Part shown: positions 45,678-55,292 of the stretch, in pieces | Layout: each line of letters begins with the position of its first letter | Position numbering within the stretch: the stretch's first letter is position 1 | Source of the DNA: Komarekiella atlantica HA4396-MV6 | GTDB lineage: Bacteria; Cyanobacteriota; Cyanobacteriia; Cyanobacteriales; Nostocaceae | DNA: 64,000 nt | Reading direction: 5' to 3' | NCBI GenBank assembly: GCA_019359395.1 | Contig: JAHHHK010000004.1 | Coordinates: 186,001 to 250,000, forward strand | The notes under the pieces: generated by a model | Database searches by the model: none | What the model saw: only the letters and a program-made list of their open reading frames with translations | What the model was told of the DNA's origin: nothing | Position numbers and translations under genes: made by a program

Positions 45678-46145
45678 TTAATAATTTTTCATTGCCCTTT
45701 GAATATCGCGCTGATCTTGGCGTCGTTTCAGATCTTCTCGTTTGTCGTGAAGCTTTTTACCTTTGCCAAGAGCTATACTGATTTTCACCCAGCCTCTTTT
45801 AAGATACATTTTCAAAGGGACTAAAGTTAAACCTTGCTGTTCAACTTTGCCAATTAGCTTACGTAGTTCTTGGCGATGTAGTAGCAGCTTGCGTGTACGC
45901 CGCGGTTCATGGTTAAAATATTGTCCACTGGCAGTGTAAGGAGAGACATGCACGTTGATCAACCAGGCTTCGCCATTACGAAGTAAAGCATAGCCATCTT
46001 GAAGATTGACTCTACCCGCCCTAATCGACTTGACTTCGGTTCCTGTTAACTGAATTCCAGCTTCGTAGGTTTCCAATATTTCATACAAATAACGGGCTTG
46101 ACGGTTGTCGCTAATAACTTTGTAACCTTCGCTCTTTTCACTCAT
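45678..46145 (-). CDS. smpB: SsrA-binding protein SmpB
   Basis: This 155-residue basic protein matches SmpB: YEILETYEAGIQLTGTEVKS, ending IRAGRVNLQDGYA, then INVHVSPY and the C-terminal KKLHDKREDLKRRQDQRDIQ. It binds tmRNA and lets it enter stalled ribosomes for trans-translation; the C-terminal basic tail occupies the empty mRNA channel. Length is normal. tmRNA (ssrA) is not in this window. The gene is flanked by the WGxxGxxG gene downstream and a long AT-rich gap upstream. Confidence 0.98.
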   Translation of the reverse strand: MSEKSEGYKVISDNRQARYLYEILETYEAGIQLTGTEVKSIRAGRVNLQDGYALLRNGEAWLINVHVSPYTASGQYFNHEPRRTRKLLLHRQELRKLIGKVEQQGLTLVPLKMYLKRGWVKISIALGKGKKLHDKREDLKRRQDQRDIQRAMKNY

Positions 46146-46729
46146 TGATAATTTGGGATGCGTTAAATGTACCTAAAAAATGGTTTGGATTGACTTTGTA
46201 AATTTTTGAGGTGAGATTAAACCACTATAAATGCTGAACCGAATATTACTAATTTAGCTTTTAAAAGGTTCCAATTTAAAGTTTTTTCAGTAACTTCAAG
46301 TTACTTAGAGTCTGTAAATATAATTATTTAGTTTGTCAGTTAAGTGTTGCCAAAAACAAGTAAACACTAGTGATGGTAATAACTTTGTGTATAAGCTTGT
46401 TTATGTTTACTTACTTAGTTTCTAGGAAATGATTGTTTAAGTCAATATTAATTTATATTATGGTGAGTATTTACTCTAGCTTTTTGGTAATTTGTTACGA
46501 ATTATAAAGCTATTGATTTCTTCTAAGCCTATAAAGCTGAAATGGGTTAAACTTCGTTAACACTTCTTAATAATTTAAGATTTTCTTTATAAATTAACCC
46601 TAAGGCAGTTATTAGCTGGTAATCCTGTCATAGTATGAAACATAAGAACACTAATATTTGCCTGTGTTCATTAATAGTGCTCATAGAAGCAAATTTCTTA
46701 CTAAAAAAAATGCTAGGGGTCTACTGTCC
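46146..46729. other. AT-rich region upstream of the response regulator
   Basis: 584 bases between the divergent smpB and response-regulator genes. The region is very AT-rich, with no recognised gene or strong hairpin. The frame of the response regulator extends 24 codons into it from a TTG, but that part looks non-coding. Confidence 0.35.
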
Positions 46730-47413
46730 ATGCCCTTGACGATCCTTGTAGTAGATGACGACCTGGGCACTCGTCTGTCTATTAGCGATTATCTTGAACT
46801 GTCTGGCTACTCGCTAATCATGGCTAATGACGGTCAAGAGGCTTTGGCGATGGTGGATGAGTACCATCCTGATTTGATTGTTACGGATATTGTCATGCCA
46901 CGGATGAATGGTTATGAACTAGTACGACAAGTACGTCAAAAACCAGCGTTCCGTTTATTGCCTGTAATTTTGTTAACAGCACGAACTAAAACCCAGGAAA
47001 GAATTCTGGGCTATCAGTCAGGGTGCGATTTATATTTGCCCAAGCCTTTTGAACTAGAAGAGTTAGCAGCAGCAATTCGCAATCTTTTGGAGCGATCGCA
47101 AATCATTCAATCGGAATACCGCTTTTCTCACAAGGAGAATTTGGGTATTTCTGCTTCATCAAAAGCAATAGACGCCCACAATTCTCTGTTCACTCAGATT
47201 CAGCCATCCCAGCTGTTCTCAGCCCTAACTCACAGAGAACAGGAGGTTCTAGAGCTATTGACTCATGGTCTTTCTAATGCCGACATGGGCCATCAGTTAC
47301 ACCTGAGTCCTCGAACAGTGGAAAAGTACGTTAGCAGTTTATTGAGAAAAACCTCAACTAGCAACAGAGCAGAGTTGGTGCGTTTTGCAATTAAGCATGG
47401 TTTGGTGGAATAA
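46730..47413 (+). CDS. NarL/LuxR-family response regulator
   Basis: This 227-residue protein has a receiver domain (residues 1-120) with the acidic pair in VVDDD, phosphoacceptor Asp53 in LIVTDIVMPRMNG, the Thr in ILLTART and the Lys in LPKPF. A C-terminal LuxR helix-turn-helix follows (LTHREQEVLELLTHGLSNAD, then LSPRTVEKYVSSLLRKTST). All phosphorylation residues are present, so it should be a phosphorylation-controlled DNA-binding regulator. ATG at 46730 gives the standard MPLTILVVDDD start. No partner kinase is adjacent; the kinase-like protein at 42 kb lacks its phosphoacceptor His. Confidence 0.92.
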   Translation: MPLTILVVDDDLGTRLSISDYLELSGYSLIMANDGQEALAMVDEYHPDLIVTDIVMPRMNGYELVRQVRQKPAFRLLPVILLTARTKTQERILGYQSGCDLYLPKPFELEELAAAIRNLLERSQIIQSEYRFSHKENLGISASSKAIDAHNSLFTQIQPSQLFSALTHREQEVLELLTHGLSNADMGHQLHLSPRTVEKYVSSLLRKTSTSNRAELVRFAIKHGLVE

Positions 47414-47420
47414 AAATAGG

Positions 47421-47445
47421 AGTCAGGAGTCTTAAAGTCCTGACT
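47421..47445. terminator. AGTCAGGA hairpin between convergent genes
   Basis: AGTCAGGA pairs with TCCTGACT across nine bases, eight bases past the response-regulator stop and 16 before the phosphatase stop. A shared 3'-end hairpin. Confidence 0.65.
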
Positions 47446-47460
47446 TCAATACTTACTACA

Positions 47461-47946
47461 TTATGGTATCGATTGCTGGCTAGTAACGTATGTAAGCAGA
47501 CCTTCACAAGCATCGACAAGTAAATCTATCACCTGATTAAATCCTTCTAGACCACCATAATAAGGATCTGGAACATCCTTATGAGTGTGTCGAGAGCAAA
47601 AATTGCACATCAAACGCACTTTGTGGTGATACTGCCCAGTTTGATCAACAGAGAGGATATCTTTATAATTTTCTCTATCCATAGCTAAAATTAAATCAAA
47701 ATCTTGAAAGTCCGATTTTTTAAACTGGCGTGCTAGACCACGCAGTTTAATCAAAAGCTTTGTAGCAGCCGCAGCACTCATGCGTTGGTCAGGTGGGCTA
47801 CCAATATGGTAGCTAGATGTACCTGCCGAGTCACAAAAAATGCTATCACTCAAGCCAGCCTGCTCAATTAGATGATTCATGATGTTCTCTGCCGATGGCG
47901 ATCGGCAGATGTTACCTAAGCAGACAAACAGCAGCTTATAAGGCAT
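47461..47946 (-). CDS. Low-molecular-weight protein-tyrosine phosphatase
   Basis: This 161-residue protein has the CX5R loop at residues 9-15 (VCLGNICRSPSAE), and the general acid in DVPDPYYGG. Length and order match LMW-PTPs. In many bacteria the enzyme (Wzb) dephosphorylates the exopolysaccharide tyrosine kinase Wzc; here the Wzc-like protein lacks the tyrosine tail, so the partner may differ. I chose the ATG at 47946, giving MPYKLLFVCLGNI; the extra ten codons upstream come from a repeat word. Cytoplasmic. Confidence 0.92.
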   Translation of the reverse strand: MPYKLLFVCLGNICRSPSAENIMNHLIEQAGLSDSIFCDSAGTSSYHIGSPPDQRMSAAAATKLLIKLRGLARQFKKSDFQDFDLILAMDRENYKDILSVDQTGQYHHKVRLMCNFCSRHTHKDVPDPYYGGLEGFNQVIDLLVDACEGLLTYVTSQQSIP

Positions 47947-47954
47947 AAATATTT

Positions 47955-48031
47955 TTTGTCCTTTGTCATCAGTCATCTGCCATTTGTTTTTTGTTTTTTG
48001 ACTAATGACTAATGACCAATGACTAATGACT
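47955..48031. repeat. Degenerate TTAGTCATTTGTC-type word cluster
   Basis: Overlapping copies of TTTGTC, AGTCAT, TGACTAA and TGACCAA fill the space between the phosphatase and ebfC genes. Related clusters occur at 16970-17014, 53450-53495, 56575-56612, 58304-58318 and 61795-61815, generally at gene ends. Confidence 0.7.
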
Positions 48032-48377
48032 AAAATCCAGGAAGTTCCAGTCCACTTGTCAAATCTTCCATGCGTTCCCGCATTGTTGCTGTGGACTTGT
48101 TGTAAGCGTCTTTCATCGCTACTGTCACGAGATCGGAAAGCACTTCTGCACCTTCTCCTAAAGCATCTGGAGAAATTTCCACTCGCTTAGGTTCTTGGTT
48201 GCCACTGACAATTACCTTAACTAGACCACCGCCAGACTCTCCTTGAATCTCCATTTGCTCCAATTCTTCTTGGAGCCGCTTTGCACCTTCTTGAACTTGC
48301 TGTGCTTTTTTAAAAGCTTCGGCTAATTCTTTCATTTTTCCTAAGCCAAAGCCGAATCCCTGTCCTTTTCCTGTCAT
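48030..48377 (-). CDS. YbaB/EbfC-family nucleoid-associated protein
   Basis: This 115-residue protein has the YbaB pattern: long helical N-terminal half ([20 protein letters not shown], then [11 protein letters not shown]), a beta region ([20 protein letters not shown]) and a C-terminal helix ([20 protein letters not shown]). The family forms DNA-binding dimers that influence nucleoid structure and expression. The Gly-rich start ([14 protein letters not shown]) is characteristic of cyanobacterial members. It lies directly upstream of the phosphatase on the same strand. Confidence 0.93.
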   Translation of the reverse strand: MTGKGQGFGFGLGKMKELAEAFKKAQQVQEGAKRLQEELEQMEIQGESGGGLVKVIVSGNQEPKRVEISPDALGEGAEVLSDLVTVAMKDAYNKSTATMRERMEDLTSGLELPGF

Positions 48378-48492
48378 AATTGATTGTCCGCGCGTGCGTT
48401 GAATAACAAATCAAATTCAATTATAGATGCGGTGGGCAATTTGCCTCTTTTTTTACCAATAATTAATGCTGAACGTGGGGCATAGGGCATTG

Positions 48493-48596
48493 GCAGGGAG
48501 CATGAAGCAGCAGAGCAAGAGAAAATAGGGGAAGTTGGAGTATAGCAGGGAGCATGAAGTAGCAGAGTAAGAGTGGACAGGGGAAGTTGCAGTCAG
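48493..48596. repeat. 52-bp direct tandem repeat
   Basis: Two copies of a 52-bp unit starting gcagggagcatgaagcagca and ending with aggggaagttg differ at a few positions. It lies between murB and ebfC and is not coding. Confidence 0.85.
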
Positions 48597-48664
48597 TCTT
48601 TTCTTCCTCTGCCCTTTTGCTTGTTCAGTTCCCACACCCTTGATTGCCAATTTCAGCAAGCATT

Positions 48665-49699
48665 TTAAAACTCTCCGATCATTTTGACTTCTGGCTCTAA
48701 ACAAATAGACCAACGTTCTTGAACTTGTTGTTGGATATGACGAATGAGACAGAAGATATCACTAGCCTTAGCCCCGCCACGGTTGACGATAAAATTGGCG
48801 TGGAGTTGTGCTACTTGTGCTCCACCAATTTGATAACCTTTTAGACCAGTTTGTTCGATTAACCATCCAGCAGAGTAGGGTTTGGGATTGCGGAACACAC
48901 TGCCACAACTAGGAAAGTTGTAGGGCTGGGTGGTCAGCCGATGCTTTTTGTGCTGCTTGGTAAGCGCTACAACTTGTGCTGGATCGGCACCTGGCTCAAG
49001 TTGGAGTGTGGCTTGAGTGACTATGGGTTGGCAACACCTCTTTGTTCGCGCAGCGTCTTTGTCGGTAGAAGTAGGCTGGTCACTTTGTAGTAATGAAGTT
49101 CGGTAACTATAACCTAGTTGTTCAGGCGTAAGAATTTCTACTGTACCATCAGGCAAAAGTACTTGGGCGCTAACTAACATATCTGCGATACAGTTTTTAT
49201 GTGCGCCTGCATTCATGACAACAGCGCCCCCAACAGTTCCAGGGATACCAACAGCCCACTCTAATCCCTGCCATCCTAGTTCTGCTACTTGCCATGCCAA
49301 GCTGGGAATTGATTCTCCTGAAGCAACGGTTAATTGACCTGTTTTGGAGTCAAAGTAGCTGTAGCGGAGATGACGAGTAGCAATGACTAAGCCTGATATA
49401 CCGCGATCGCTTACTAACAAGTTAGAACCCGCTCCCAGTATTGTTACTGGTAAATCATGTTCTTTTGCATAGTTAAGACTTGCTTGTAGCGCTTCCAAGT
49501 TTCGGGGAGCAACATACCATTGAGCTGCTCCCCCAACTCTATAGGAAGTAAAAGCTGACAAGGAAGCTTGGGACTTGAGCGCACAATCAGTACCAGGTAA
49601 ATAAATTACCTCACTCTTGGCTGAATTAGTTGTTTCCTGTTTCTTTGTATTCAAAGCAGAAGGTGTGCAGACGTTTCCAGCTGCCTGGGAAATTGTCAT
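48665..49699 (-). CDS. murB: UDP-N-acetylenolpyruvoylglucosamine reductase MurB
   Basis: This 344-residue flavoenzyme shows MurB motifs: [53 protein letters not shown], the YRTSLL segment and [11 protein letters not shown] with the catalytic Ser. It makes UDP-N-acetylmuramate for peptidoglycan. Between YRTSLLQ and IVTQATLQL about 16 extra residues are present ([18 protein letters not shown]), encoded by repeat-like DNA at 49030-49078 and read in frame. The 28 N-terminal residues are also variable. The gene follows murC on the same strand and is probably co-transcribed with it. Catalytic residues are intact. Confidence 0.95.
   Translation of the reverse strand: MTISQAAGNVCTPSALNTKKQETTNSAKSEVIYLPGTDCALKSQASLSAFTSYRVGGAAQWYVAPRNLEALQASLNYAKEHDLPVTILGAGSNLLVSDRGISGLVIATRHLRYSYFDSKTGQLTVASGESIPSLAWQVAELGWQGLEWAVGIPGTVGGAVVMNAGAHKNCIADMLVSAQVLLPDGTVEILTPEQLGYSYRTSLLQSDQPTSTDKDAARTKRCCQPIVTQATLQLEPGADPAQVVALTKQHKKHRLTTQPYNFPSCGSVFRNPKPYSAGWLIEQTGLKGYQIGGAQVAQLHANFIVNRGGAKASDIFCLIRHIQQQVQERWSICLEPEVKMIGEF
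49030..49078. repeat. Repeat fragment inside murB
   Basis: The segment with gttcgcgcagcgtctttgtc resembles the island word gttcgcaaagcgtcttgtac at 58694. It encodes extra residues in a surface loop of MurB not expected in the family and is read in frame. Confidence 0.6.
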
Positions 49700-49813
49700 T
49701 TTTACTTTAATAGGTAAAATTTTTACATTTTTTTACCGTAATAATACGGCATAGGATAAACCAATGGAACCGTTGTTAAACGGGTGCTTTGCTTAAAAAT
49801 CAGACCTCGCAAC

Positions 49814-51277
49814 TTATGATGTAGCTTTAGCCGGCTCGCAAAGTGTTGTAATTACTTCGGGAATTACCTGATTCAAGTTCCCAGCTCCTAAAAAAAGTGC
49901 CAAATCACCTCGATGCAGTGTTTGCAACAAGTATTCGCACACTGAGGGTAACGTTGGTTGATAAACCACTTGCGGATGTTGCTTAGCAATTTCCGCTGCT
50001 AGTTGTTCACCACTGATTTGCCCTAAATTTGGTTCGCCTGCACTGTAAATATCAGTCAACACAACTAAATCAGCATGAGTAAAAGATTGGGCAAATTCTT
50101 CTAAAAAGGTAAGTGTGCGGCTGTAGCGATGGGGTTGGAAGATGGCAACAACTCTCTGCCCTGGTCTTGCCTGTAAACGTGCTGCGGCGAGAGTAGCGCG
50201 AATCTCGCTGGGATGATGGGCATAATCATCAATGAAGGTAATGCCATCGACTTCACCCCGGAATTCAAAGCGGCGTCTTGCTCCTTCAAAAGTGGCAATA
50301 CCTTTAGCGATTTCTCCAAATTCTAAGCCCAAGGCTCGACCAACAGCTACCGCTGCTAGAGCATTACTGAGATTGTGCCGACTAAGCAGCCGCAATTTCA
50401 ACACGCCCAAAGCTTTGCCCTGTTCCCAAACTAAAGCCGTGGTGCCATCAGCACGATAGTCAACATTGGTAACTGTGTAGTCAGCGTCGGTATCTGAGTG
50501 TAAGCTGTAGCTGATTGTTGGTTGCAGGCGATCGCGTACTGTAGCACAGTCAATACTACCTACTAATATCTTACAACTCTTGGCAAATTTCTGGAAGATA
50601 TCAACTACTTCCTCTAATGTATCGTAGTGATCAGGATGATCGAGTTCAATATTGGTAATAATGCCAATTTCAGGAGCGTGTTTGACTAGAGAACCATCTG
50701 ATTCATCTGCTTCTGCTACCAAATATCGACTTTGCCCTAATCGAGCATTGCCTTCCCAAGCCTTTACTTCCCCGCCTACCAAAATTGTTGGGTCTAAACC
50801 TGCTTGCAGAAGCATATAGCCAATCATGCTACTGGTTGTGGTTTTGCCGTGTGTTCCTGCCACTGCAATACTGTAGTAATCGGCAATCAAGGCTGCTAGT
50901 ACATCTGAACGATGTAAAATCGGACAACCTAATTCTAATGCTGCTTTGTATTCTAAATTATTAGTGTTAATCGCTGTCGAACAAATGACTTGAGGCAGTA
51001 TTGATTTAGTAGGAGTAGGCGATTGTTCTTGTGAGTTTAATACTAATTCATTAGTCAATACCTGAGGGCGAAAGAATTCGAGATTGCTTGCTTCTTGTCT
51101 ACCAAAAATATGAGCTCCGATAGATTCCAACTTGTGCGTAATGTGGTTTGGACGAAGATCCGAACCTGATACTGGAAATTGGCGTTTGGCAAGAACGTAT
51201 GCCAGAGCAGACATACCTATGCCGCCGATCCCAATGAAATGAAATGGTCTACCACTAAAATCTACAGAATTACTCAT
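49814..51277 (-). CDS. murC: UDP-N-acetylmuramate-L-alanine ligase MurC
   Basis: This 487-residue Mur ligase has the N-terminal Rossmann motif (FIGIGGIGMSALAYVL), the ATP loop VAGTHGKTTTSSMIG, DEADESDGSL-type and IELDHPDHYD residues, and a C-terminal domain (DDYAHHPSEIRATLAA). It joins L-Ala to UDP-MurNAc in peptidoglycan synthesis. A strong GAGGAG box precedes the ATG. A short insertion (NSQEQSPTPTKSILPQV) sits in the N-terminal domain. murB follows 114 bp downstream. Confidence 0.98.
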   Translation of the reverse strand: MSNSVDFSGRPFHFIGIGGIGMSALAYVLAKRQFPVSGSDLRPNHITHKLESIGAHIFGRQEASNLEFFRPQVLTNELVLNSQEQSPTPTKSILPQVICSTAINTNNLEYKAALELGCPILHRSDVLAALIADYYSIAVAGTHGKTTTSSMIGYMLLQAGLDPTILVGGEVKAWEGNARLGQSRYLVAEADESDGSLVKHAPEIGIITNIELDHPDHYDTLEEVVDIFQKFAKSCKILVGSIDCATVRDRLQPTISYSLHSDTDADYTVTNVDYRADGTTALVWEQGKALGVLKLRLLSRHNLSNALAAVAVGRALGLEFGEIAKGIATFEGARRRFEFRGEVDGITFIDDYAHHPSEIRATLAAARLQARPGQRVVAIFQPHRYSRTLTFLEEFAQSFTHADLVVLTDIYSAGEPNLGQISGEQLAAEIAKQHPQVVYQPTLPSVCEYLLQTLHRGDLALFLGAGNLNQVIPEVITTLCEPAKATS

Positions 51278-51682
51278 TTATTGCTCCTCTTATACCACAC
51301 CACACCATAATCACAAATGACACGCGTATCATAACAGGAATTTGATTTTTTACCGTAACTGTTCGTACATGATGTTTATATTTGATGCCAAGTTGACTTT
51401 TCTGCTCTGGCTTTGTTTATTCAGAATGATTTTACCTTGGTTGGAGGTTTTTGCTATTTCTGAACTGTTGTTAAGATTATTCTGAAAATTTCTGCCGGAT
51501 CGGGAAAGAAATTCTTGGTAATGTCAAATACATATTTTTCGTTGCCTTACTGGAATTGGCTGCGATCGTACAATGTTGGCGAAACTGATTTTAAATTGCA
51601 TCAAGCCTAGGCGCGAATTGACTTCAATAGTACATTGGTAATGAAACTATTTTTCAATTGCATAAAACCCAAGCTTGACTGG
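51278..51682. other. Intergenic region between murC and nadD
   Basis: About 400 bases separate divergent murC and the NadD-like gene. No gene or marked hairpin is seen. A NadD start at 51641 rather than 51683 is possible, which would shorten this region. Confidence 0.35.
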
Positions 51683-52309
51683 ATGCAGCAACTAGCAATT
51701 TTTGGTGGCACATTTGATCCAATTCATTGGGGACACCTGCTCATAGCCGAAACAGCTTTGCATCAAGTACCACTAAAAAAGGTAATTTGGGTGCCATCGC
51801 TAAATCCTCCTCATAAAGAAGCAGCTTTGTTTGAGCATCGCGTGGAAATGCTGCAAAGAGCTACAAAAAATAACCCTGCGTTTACTGTCTCACTGGTGGA
51901 GGTAAATCGTTCTGGGGTTTCTTTTGCCATCAACACCTTAATCGACTTGTCTGCTTTTTACCAAAATACCCACTGGTACTGGATTTTAGGTTTGGATGCC
52001 TTCCAAACTTTACCTCGTTGGTACCGTGGACACGAACTAGCACAAATGTGTGATTGGTTAATCGCACCCCGACTGTTAAGTGGTGAGACAATAGCTCAAA
52101 GCGAGTTAATCTGCAAGCAAGTGGAGCAACAACTGAAGAAGCAGTCTTCTACCATTCACTGGCAATTCTTGAATATACCTTTAGTAGGAGTTTCGTCAAG
52201 TCTGATTCGTAAACTTTGCTGCCAACGCCAGTCAATTCGCTATTTAGTTCCAGAATCAGTTAGAGCGTATATCGCTAACAACAACCTCTACTCAAACAAA
52301 TCTGAATAA
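51683..52309 (+). CDS. nadD: Nicotinate-nucleotide adenylyltransferase (NadD-like)
   Basis: This 208-residue protein begins MQQLAIFGGTFDPIHWGHLL, the nucleotidyltransferase (T/H)xGH motif region, and has the second conserved motif near the end (LVGVSSSLIRKLCCQRQSIR, then YLVPESV), including the ISSTxIR-like element. It should adenylate nicotinate mononucleotide in NAD synthesis. An in-frame ATG at 51641 exists, but family members start at the FGGTFDP strand. A paralogous NadM-type enzyme can occur in cyanobacteria, so the exact substrate is inferred. gap2, which uses NAD(P), lies 116 bp downstream. Confidence 0.85.
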   Translation: MQQLAIFGGTFDPIHWGHLLIAETALHQVPLKKVIWVPSLNPPHKEAALFEHRVEMLQRATKNNPAFTVSLVEVNRSGVSFAINTLIDLSAFYQNTHWYWILGLDAFQTLPRWYRGHELAQMCDWLIAPRLLSGETIAQSELICKQVEQQLKKQSSTIHWQFLNIPLVGVSSSLIRKLCCQRQSIRYLVPESVRAYIANNNLYSNKSE

Positions 52310-52425
52310 ATTATGTGTTTTTTTATTGATCCGGCACTTCATGGTTATGAGTGCTCCCCCCCTTTGCGATATGATTGGGGTCAACGATATCAACTTATAA
52401 GCATAAATACAGAGGGCAAGACACT

Positions 52426-53439
52426 GTGATTAGAGTTGCAATCAACGGTTTCGGGCGTATCGGACGTAACTTTGCACGTTGCTGGGTGGGAAGAGAAAAC
52501 AGCCAAATTGACCTTGTCGCTATTAACGACACCTCAGACCCTAGAACCAACGCTCACCTGCTGAGATATGACTCGATGTTAGGGAAGTTAAAGAATGCTG
52601 ACATTACTGCCGATGATAACTCTATCATCGTTAATGGTAAGACCATTAAGTGCGTATCTGATCGCAACCCAGAAAACTTGCCCTGGAAAGAGTGGGAAAT
52701 TGACCTGATTATCGAAGCGACGGGAGTATTTACCAGCAAAGAAGGGGCGCTGAAGCATGTGAATGCTGGAGCCAAGAAGGTTCTGATCACCGCCCCTGGT
52801 AAAAATGAGGATGGCACTTTTGTGGTTGGTGTGAATCATCACGACTATGACCACAACAAGCATCACATCATCAGTAATGCCAGTTGTACTACTAACTGTT
52901 TGGCTCCCATCGCCAAGGTGTTGAACGATAAATTCGGCATCATTAAAGGTACAATGACTACCACCCACAGCTACACTGGTGATCAGCGCTTGCTAGACGC
53001 TTCTCACCGAGATTTGCGACGGGCGAGAGCAGCAGCCATAAACATTGTACCCACCTCTACTGGTGCGGCAAAAGCAGTGGCGCTGGTAATCCCAGACCTC
53101 AAGGGCAAGCTGAATGGCGTTGCCCTGCGTGTACCTACCCCGAACGTTTCAATGGTAGATTTCGTGGTTCAGGTTGAGAAGCGTACTATTACGGAAGAAG
53201 TTAACCAAGCTCTCAAAGATGCTTCTGAAGGCCCACTAAAAGGCATTTTAGACTACAGCGAACTACAACTAGTATCGTCCGATTATCAAGGTACTGATGC
53301 TTCTTCAATTGTTGATGCTGCCTTGACTTTGGTTATGGGCAATGACCTAGTGAAAGTTATGGCATGGTATGACAACGAGTGGGGTTACAGTCAGCGAGTC
53401 CTGGATTTGGCAGAATTAGTAGCCCAGAAGTGGCAATAA
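52426..53439 (+). CDS. gap2: Glyceraldehyde-3-phosphate dehydrogenase Gap2
   Basis: This 337-residue protein has the typical Gap2 length and the motifs [49 protein letters not shown] with catalytic Cys154, and [12 protein letters not shown]. Gap2 is the photosynthetic NADPH/NADH-linked enzyme of the Calvin cycle in cyanobacteria and is homologous to chloroplast GapA/B. I chose the GTG at 52426, preceded by a GAGGG box; it yields the family length, while the frame upstream of it is not conserved. Followed by a hairpin made of the TTAGTCATTTGTC word. Confidence 0.97.
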   Translation: MIRVAINGFGRIGRNFARCWVGRENSQIDLVAINDTSDPRTNAHLLRYDSMLGKLKNADITADDNSIIVNGKTIKCVSDRNPENLPWKEWEIDLIIEATGVFTSKEGALKHVNAGAKKVLITAPGKNEDGTFVVGVNHHDYDHNKHHIISNASCTTNCLAPIAKVLNDKFGIIKGTMTTTHSYTGDQRLLDASHRDLRRARAAAINIVPTSTGAAKAVALVIPDLKGKLNGVALRVPTPNVSMVDFVVQVEKRTITEEVNQALKDASEGPLKGILDYSELQLVSSDYQGTDASSIVDAALTLVMGNDLVKVMAWYDNEWGYSQRVLDLAELVAQKWQ

Positions 53440-53459
53440 TTTGTCAGTTGTCATTTGGC

Positions 53460-53491
53460 ATTAGTCATTTGTCGAAGGACAAAGGACTAAT
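53460..53491. terminator. ATTAGTCATTTGTC hairpin between gap2 and thiL
   Basis: ATTAGTC-ATTTGTC pairs with GACAAAg-GACTAAT across a four-base loop between convergent genes; it overlaps the thiL stop. A probable shared terminator or 3'-end stabiliser. Confidence 0.65.
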
Positions 53492-54506
53492 GATTAAAGT
53501 GTTGAAATCCCTGACTAAGATTCAGAACTTGGTCAGGGAATTTTTCTTTTTCGTCGTGCAACATTACTGTTGATTCTGATGTAATCCTGCCCACAATAGC
53601 TGCACTCTGACCTAATTGTTGCACTAAGTCATAGGCTGGTTCTTGTGGCAAGCAAAGCACTAATTCAAAGTCTTCGCCACCATAAAGTGCATATTCCAGT
53701 GCTTGCTCTTTTGTCAGCCAGTGTTCAAAAGCTGTTGGCAAGGAAATTTGGCTGCGCTCTAGGATCGCACCGACACCGCTGGCGCGGCAAATTTGTATAA
53801 CCGCATCTGCTAAACCATCGCTGCTATCCATCCCAGTGATGAGGAAAGAGGAGGAATTTAAGATTTTCCAGAGTAATGGTAAGACATCTAATCGGGGATG
53901 AGGGCGTTGGTGTGCGTGAATTAATGCCGTCTTATCAGCATTATTGAGGTTTTGCCCGAATTCAGGATGTAAGAGCAATTCTAACCCAGCACGGGAGGCG
54001 CCGTGGACGCCTGTAACGACGATCGCATCTCCCACCTGAGCAGCAGAGCGGCGGATAATTTGACTAGGATGAACTTGACCGAAAGCGGTAATTGCCAGAG
54101 TAGTCACAGGCGATCGCACTATATCACCCCCGACAATTGGAGTATTGTATTTTTGCAGGCATTCTGTCATTCCTTGATACAAACGCTCAACCCAACTCAC
54201 CCTCATTTCACCAGGGAGTCCCAGTCCGACAGTGATTCCTAAAGGTGAAGCACCCATTGCTGCTAAATCTGATAAATTAGCTGCTACTGCTCGCCAACCA
54301 GCATCTTCTGGGGAAGTAGTGACGTTACTAAAATGTACGCCGTCAACCAGGACATCCGTTGTCACTACTAAAGATTGTTCTGGTTCTGTCACTAGCACTG
54401 CTGCATCATCCCCAATAATTTCTGAAGAACAGAATCGCTGTAATCTTTGTAAAAGTCCTTGTTCACCAATATCTTGTACTTTTAGGGAAGATAATTCACT
54501 ATTCAC
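53487..54506 (-). CDS. thiL: Thiamine-monophosphate kinase ThiL
   Basis: This 339-residue protein has ThiL motifs: LKVQDIGEQGLLQRL at the start, IGDDAAVL and TTDVLVDGVHF (metal and phosphate binding), NLSDLAAMGA, GGDIVRSP and GMDSSDGLADAVIQI. It phosphorylates thiamine monophosphate to the active pyrophosphate cofactor. The GTG at 54506 is chosen: a GGAAAA box lies eight bases upstream, whereas the TTG seven codons earlier has none. Convergent with gap2. Confidence 0.95.
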   Translation of the reverse strand: MNSELSSLKVQDIGEQGLLQRLQRFCSSEIIGDDAAVLVTEPEQSLVVTTDVLVDGVHFSNVTTSPEDAGWRAVAANLSDLAAMGASPLGITVGLGLPGEMRVSWVERLYQGMTECLQKYNTPIVGGDIVRSPVTTLAITAFGQVHPSQIIRRSAAQVGDAIVVTGVHGASRAGLELLLHPEFGQNLNNADKTALIHAHQRPHPRLDVLPLLWKILNSSSFLITGMDSSDGLADAVIQICRASGVGAILERSQISLPTAFEHWLTKEQALEYALYGGEDFELVLCLPQEPAYDLVQQLGQSAAIVGRITSESTVMLHDEKEKFPDQVLNLSQGFQHFNH

Positions 54507-54594
54507 AATCGGTTTTCCGGGTTGCAAAATTATAAGAAAACTAATGATTTGCTTGACGGTTTAGGATAAGGGTAATGTCTAGGAGTCAGTTGGA

Positions 54595-55167
54595 ATGGTA
54601 ACAACACCAGTAACTAGCATTACATTTGAGGAGTACTTAACCTATGATGATGGCAACGGCTTCCATTACGAATTGGTGGATGGCAGGCTAGAGCTAATGA
54701 ACCCACCTACTATTCAACATTTCCTGATTGTCGATTTTTTGGATACTGCCTTGAAAGCAGAAATAAAACGTTGTAACTCTACTTGGCTGTGTTTTCGGGA
54801 AACTGGGGTGAGAACGGGTAGAAATAAATCTAGGTTGACTGATTTGTGTGTAGTAACACTGGAGCAAGCTAGAGAATTGTTGAATGCTTCAGCAGTATTT
54901 GAGTCACCTCCGTTACTAATTGTAGAAGTGGTCAGTCCAGAGTCGGTGAAACGGGATTATCGTTATAAGCGATCTGAATATGCAGCCTTAGAGGTTCCTG
55001 AATATTGGATTGTAGATCCATTGGAAACGAAGATTTCAGTTTTATTACTGGAAGAGGGACTGTACGAAGAGACAGTTTTTAGGAGTAACCAGCAGATTGT
55101 GTCGCTGACTTTTCCAGAGTTAGCCATCACTGTTGATCAGGTTTTTACCGCTGGGAATCTTAGTTAA
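54595..55167 (+). CDS. Uma2-family (DUF820) nuclease-like protein
   Basis: This 190-residue protein is an intact Uma2 member: FEEYLTYDDGNGFHYELVDG, with the catalytic-type LLIVEVVSPESVKRDYRYKR (E-V-x-S-P and K-x-x-x-Y) and YWIVDPLETKISVL. The fold belongs to the PD-(D/E)XK nuclease superfamily. Functions are mostly unknown; the group is greatly expanded in filamentous cyanobacteria. Unlike the two decayed relatives in this window (28098-28592 and 31130-31318), no stop, repeat or deletion is seen. Confidence 0.9.
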   Translation: MVTTPVTSITFEEYLTYDDGNGFHYELVDGRLELMNPPTIQHFLIVDFLDTALKAEIKRCNSTWLCFRETGVRTGRNKSRLTDLCVVTLEQARELLNASAVFESPPLLIVEVVSPESVKRDYRYKRSEYAALEVPEYWIVDPLETKISVLLLEEGLYEETVFRSNQQIVSLTFPELAITVDQVFTAGNLS

Positions 55168-55292
55168 TAGCGCTGATCCCGGAAATTTTGAGGGCAGGCA
55201 ATAGATGCCTACCCTGATTTGGAGATTATACAATGCCCTGCTAATAGAGCGATCGCATACCTAACACAGACTCAAGTTTGTTCTGCGATTGA

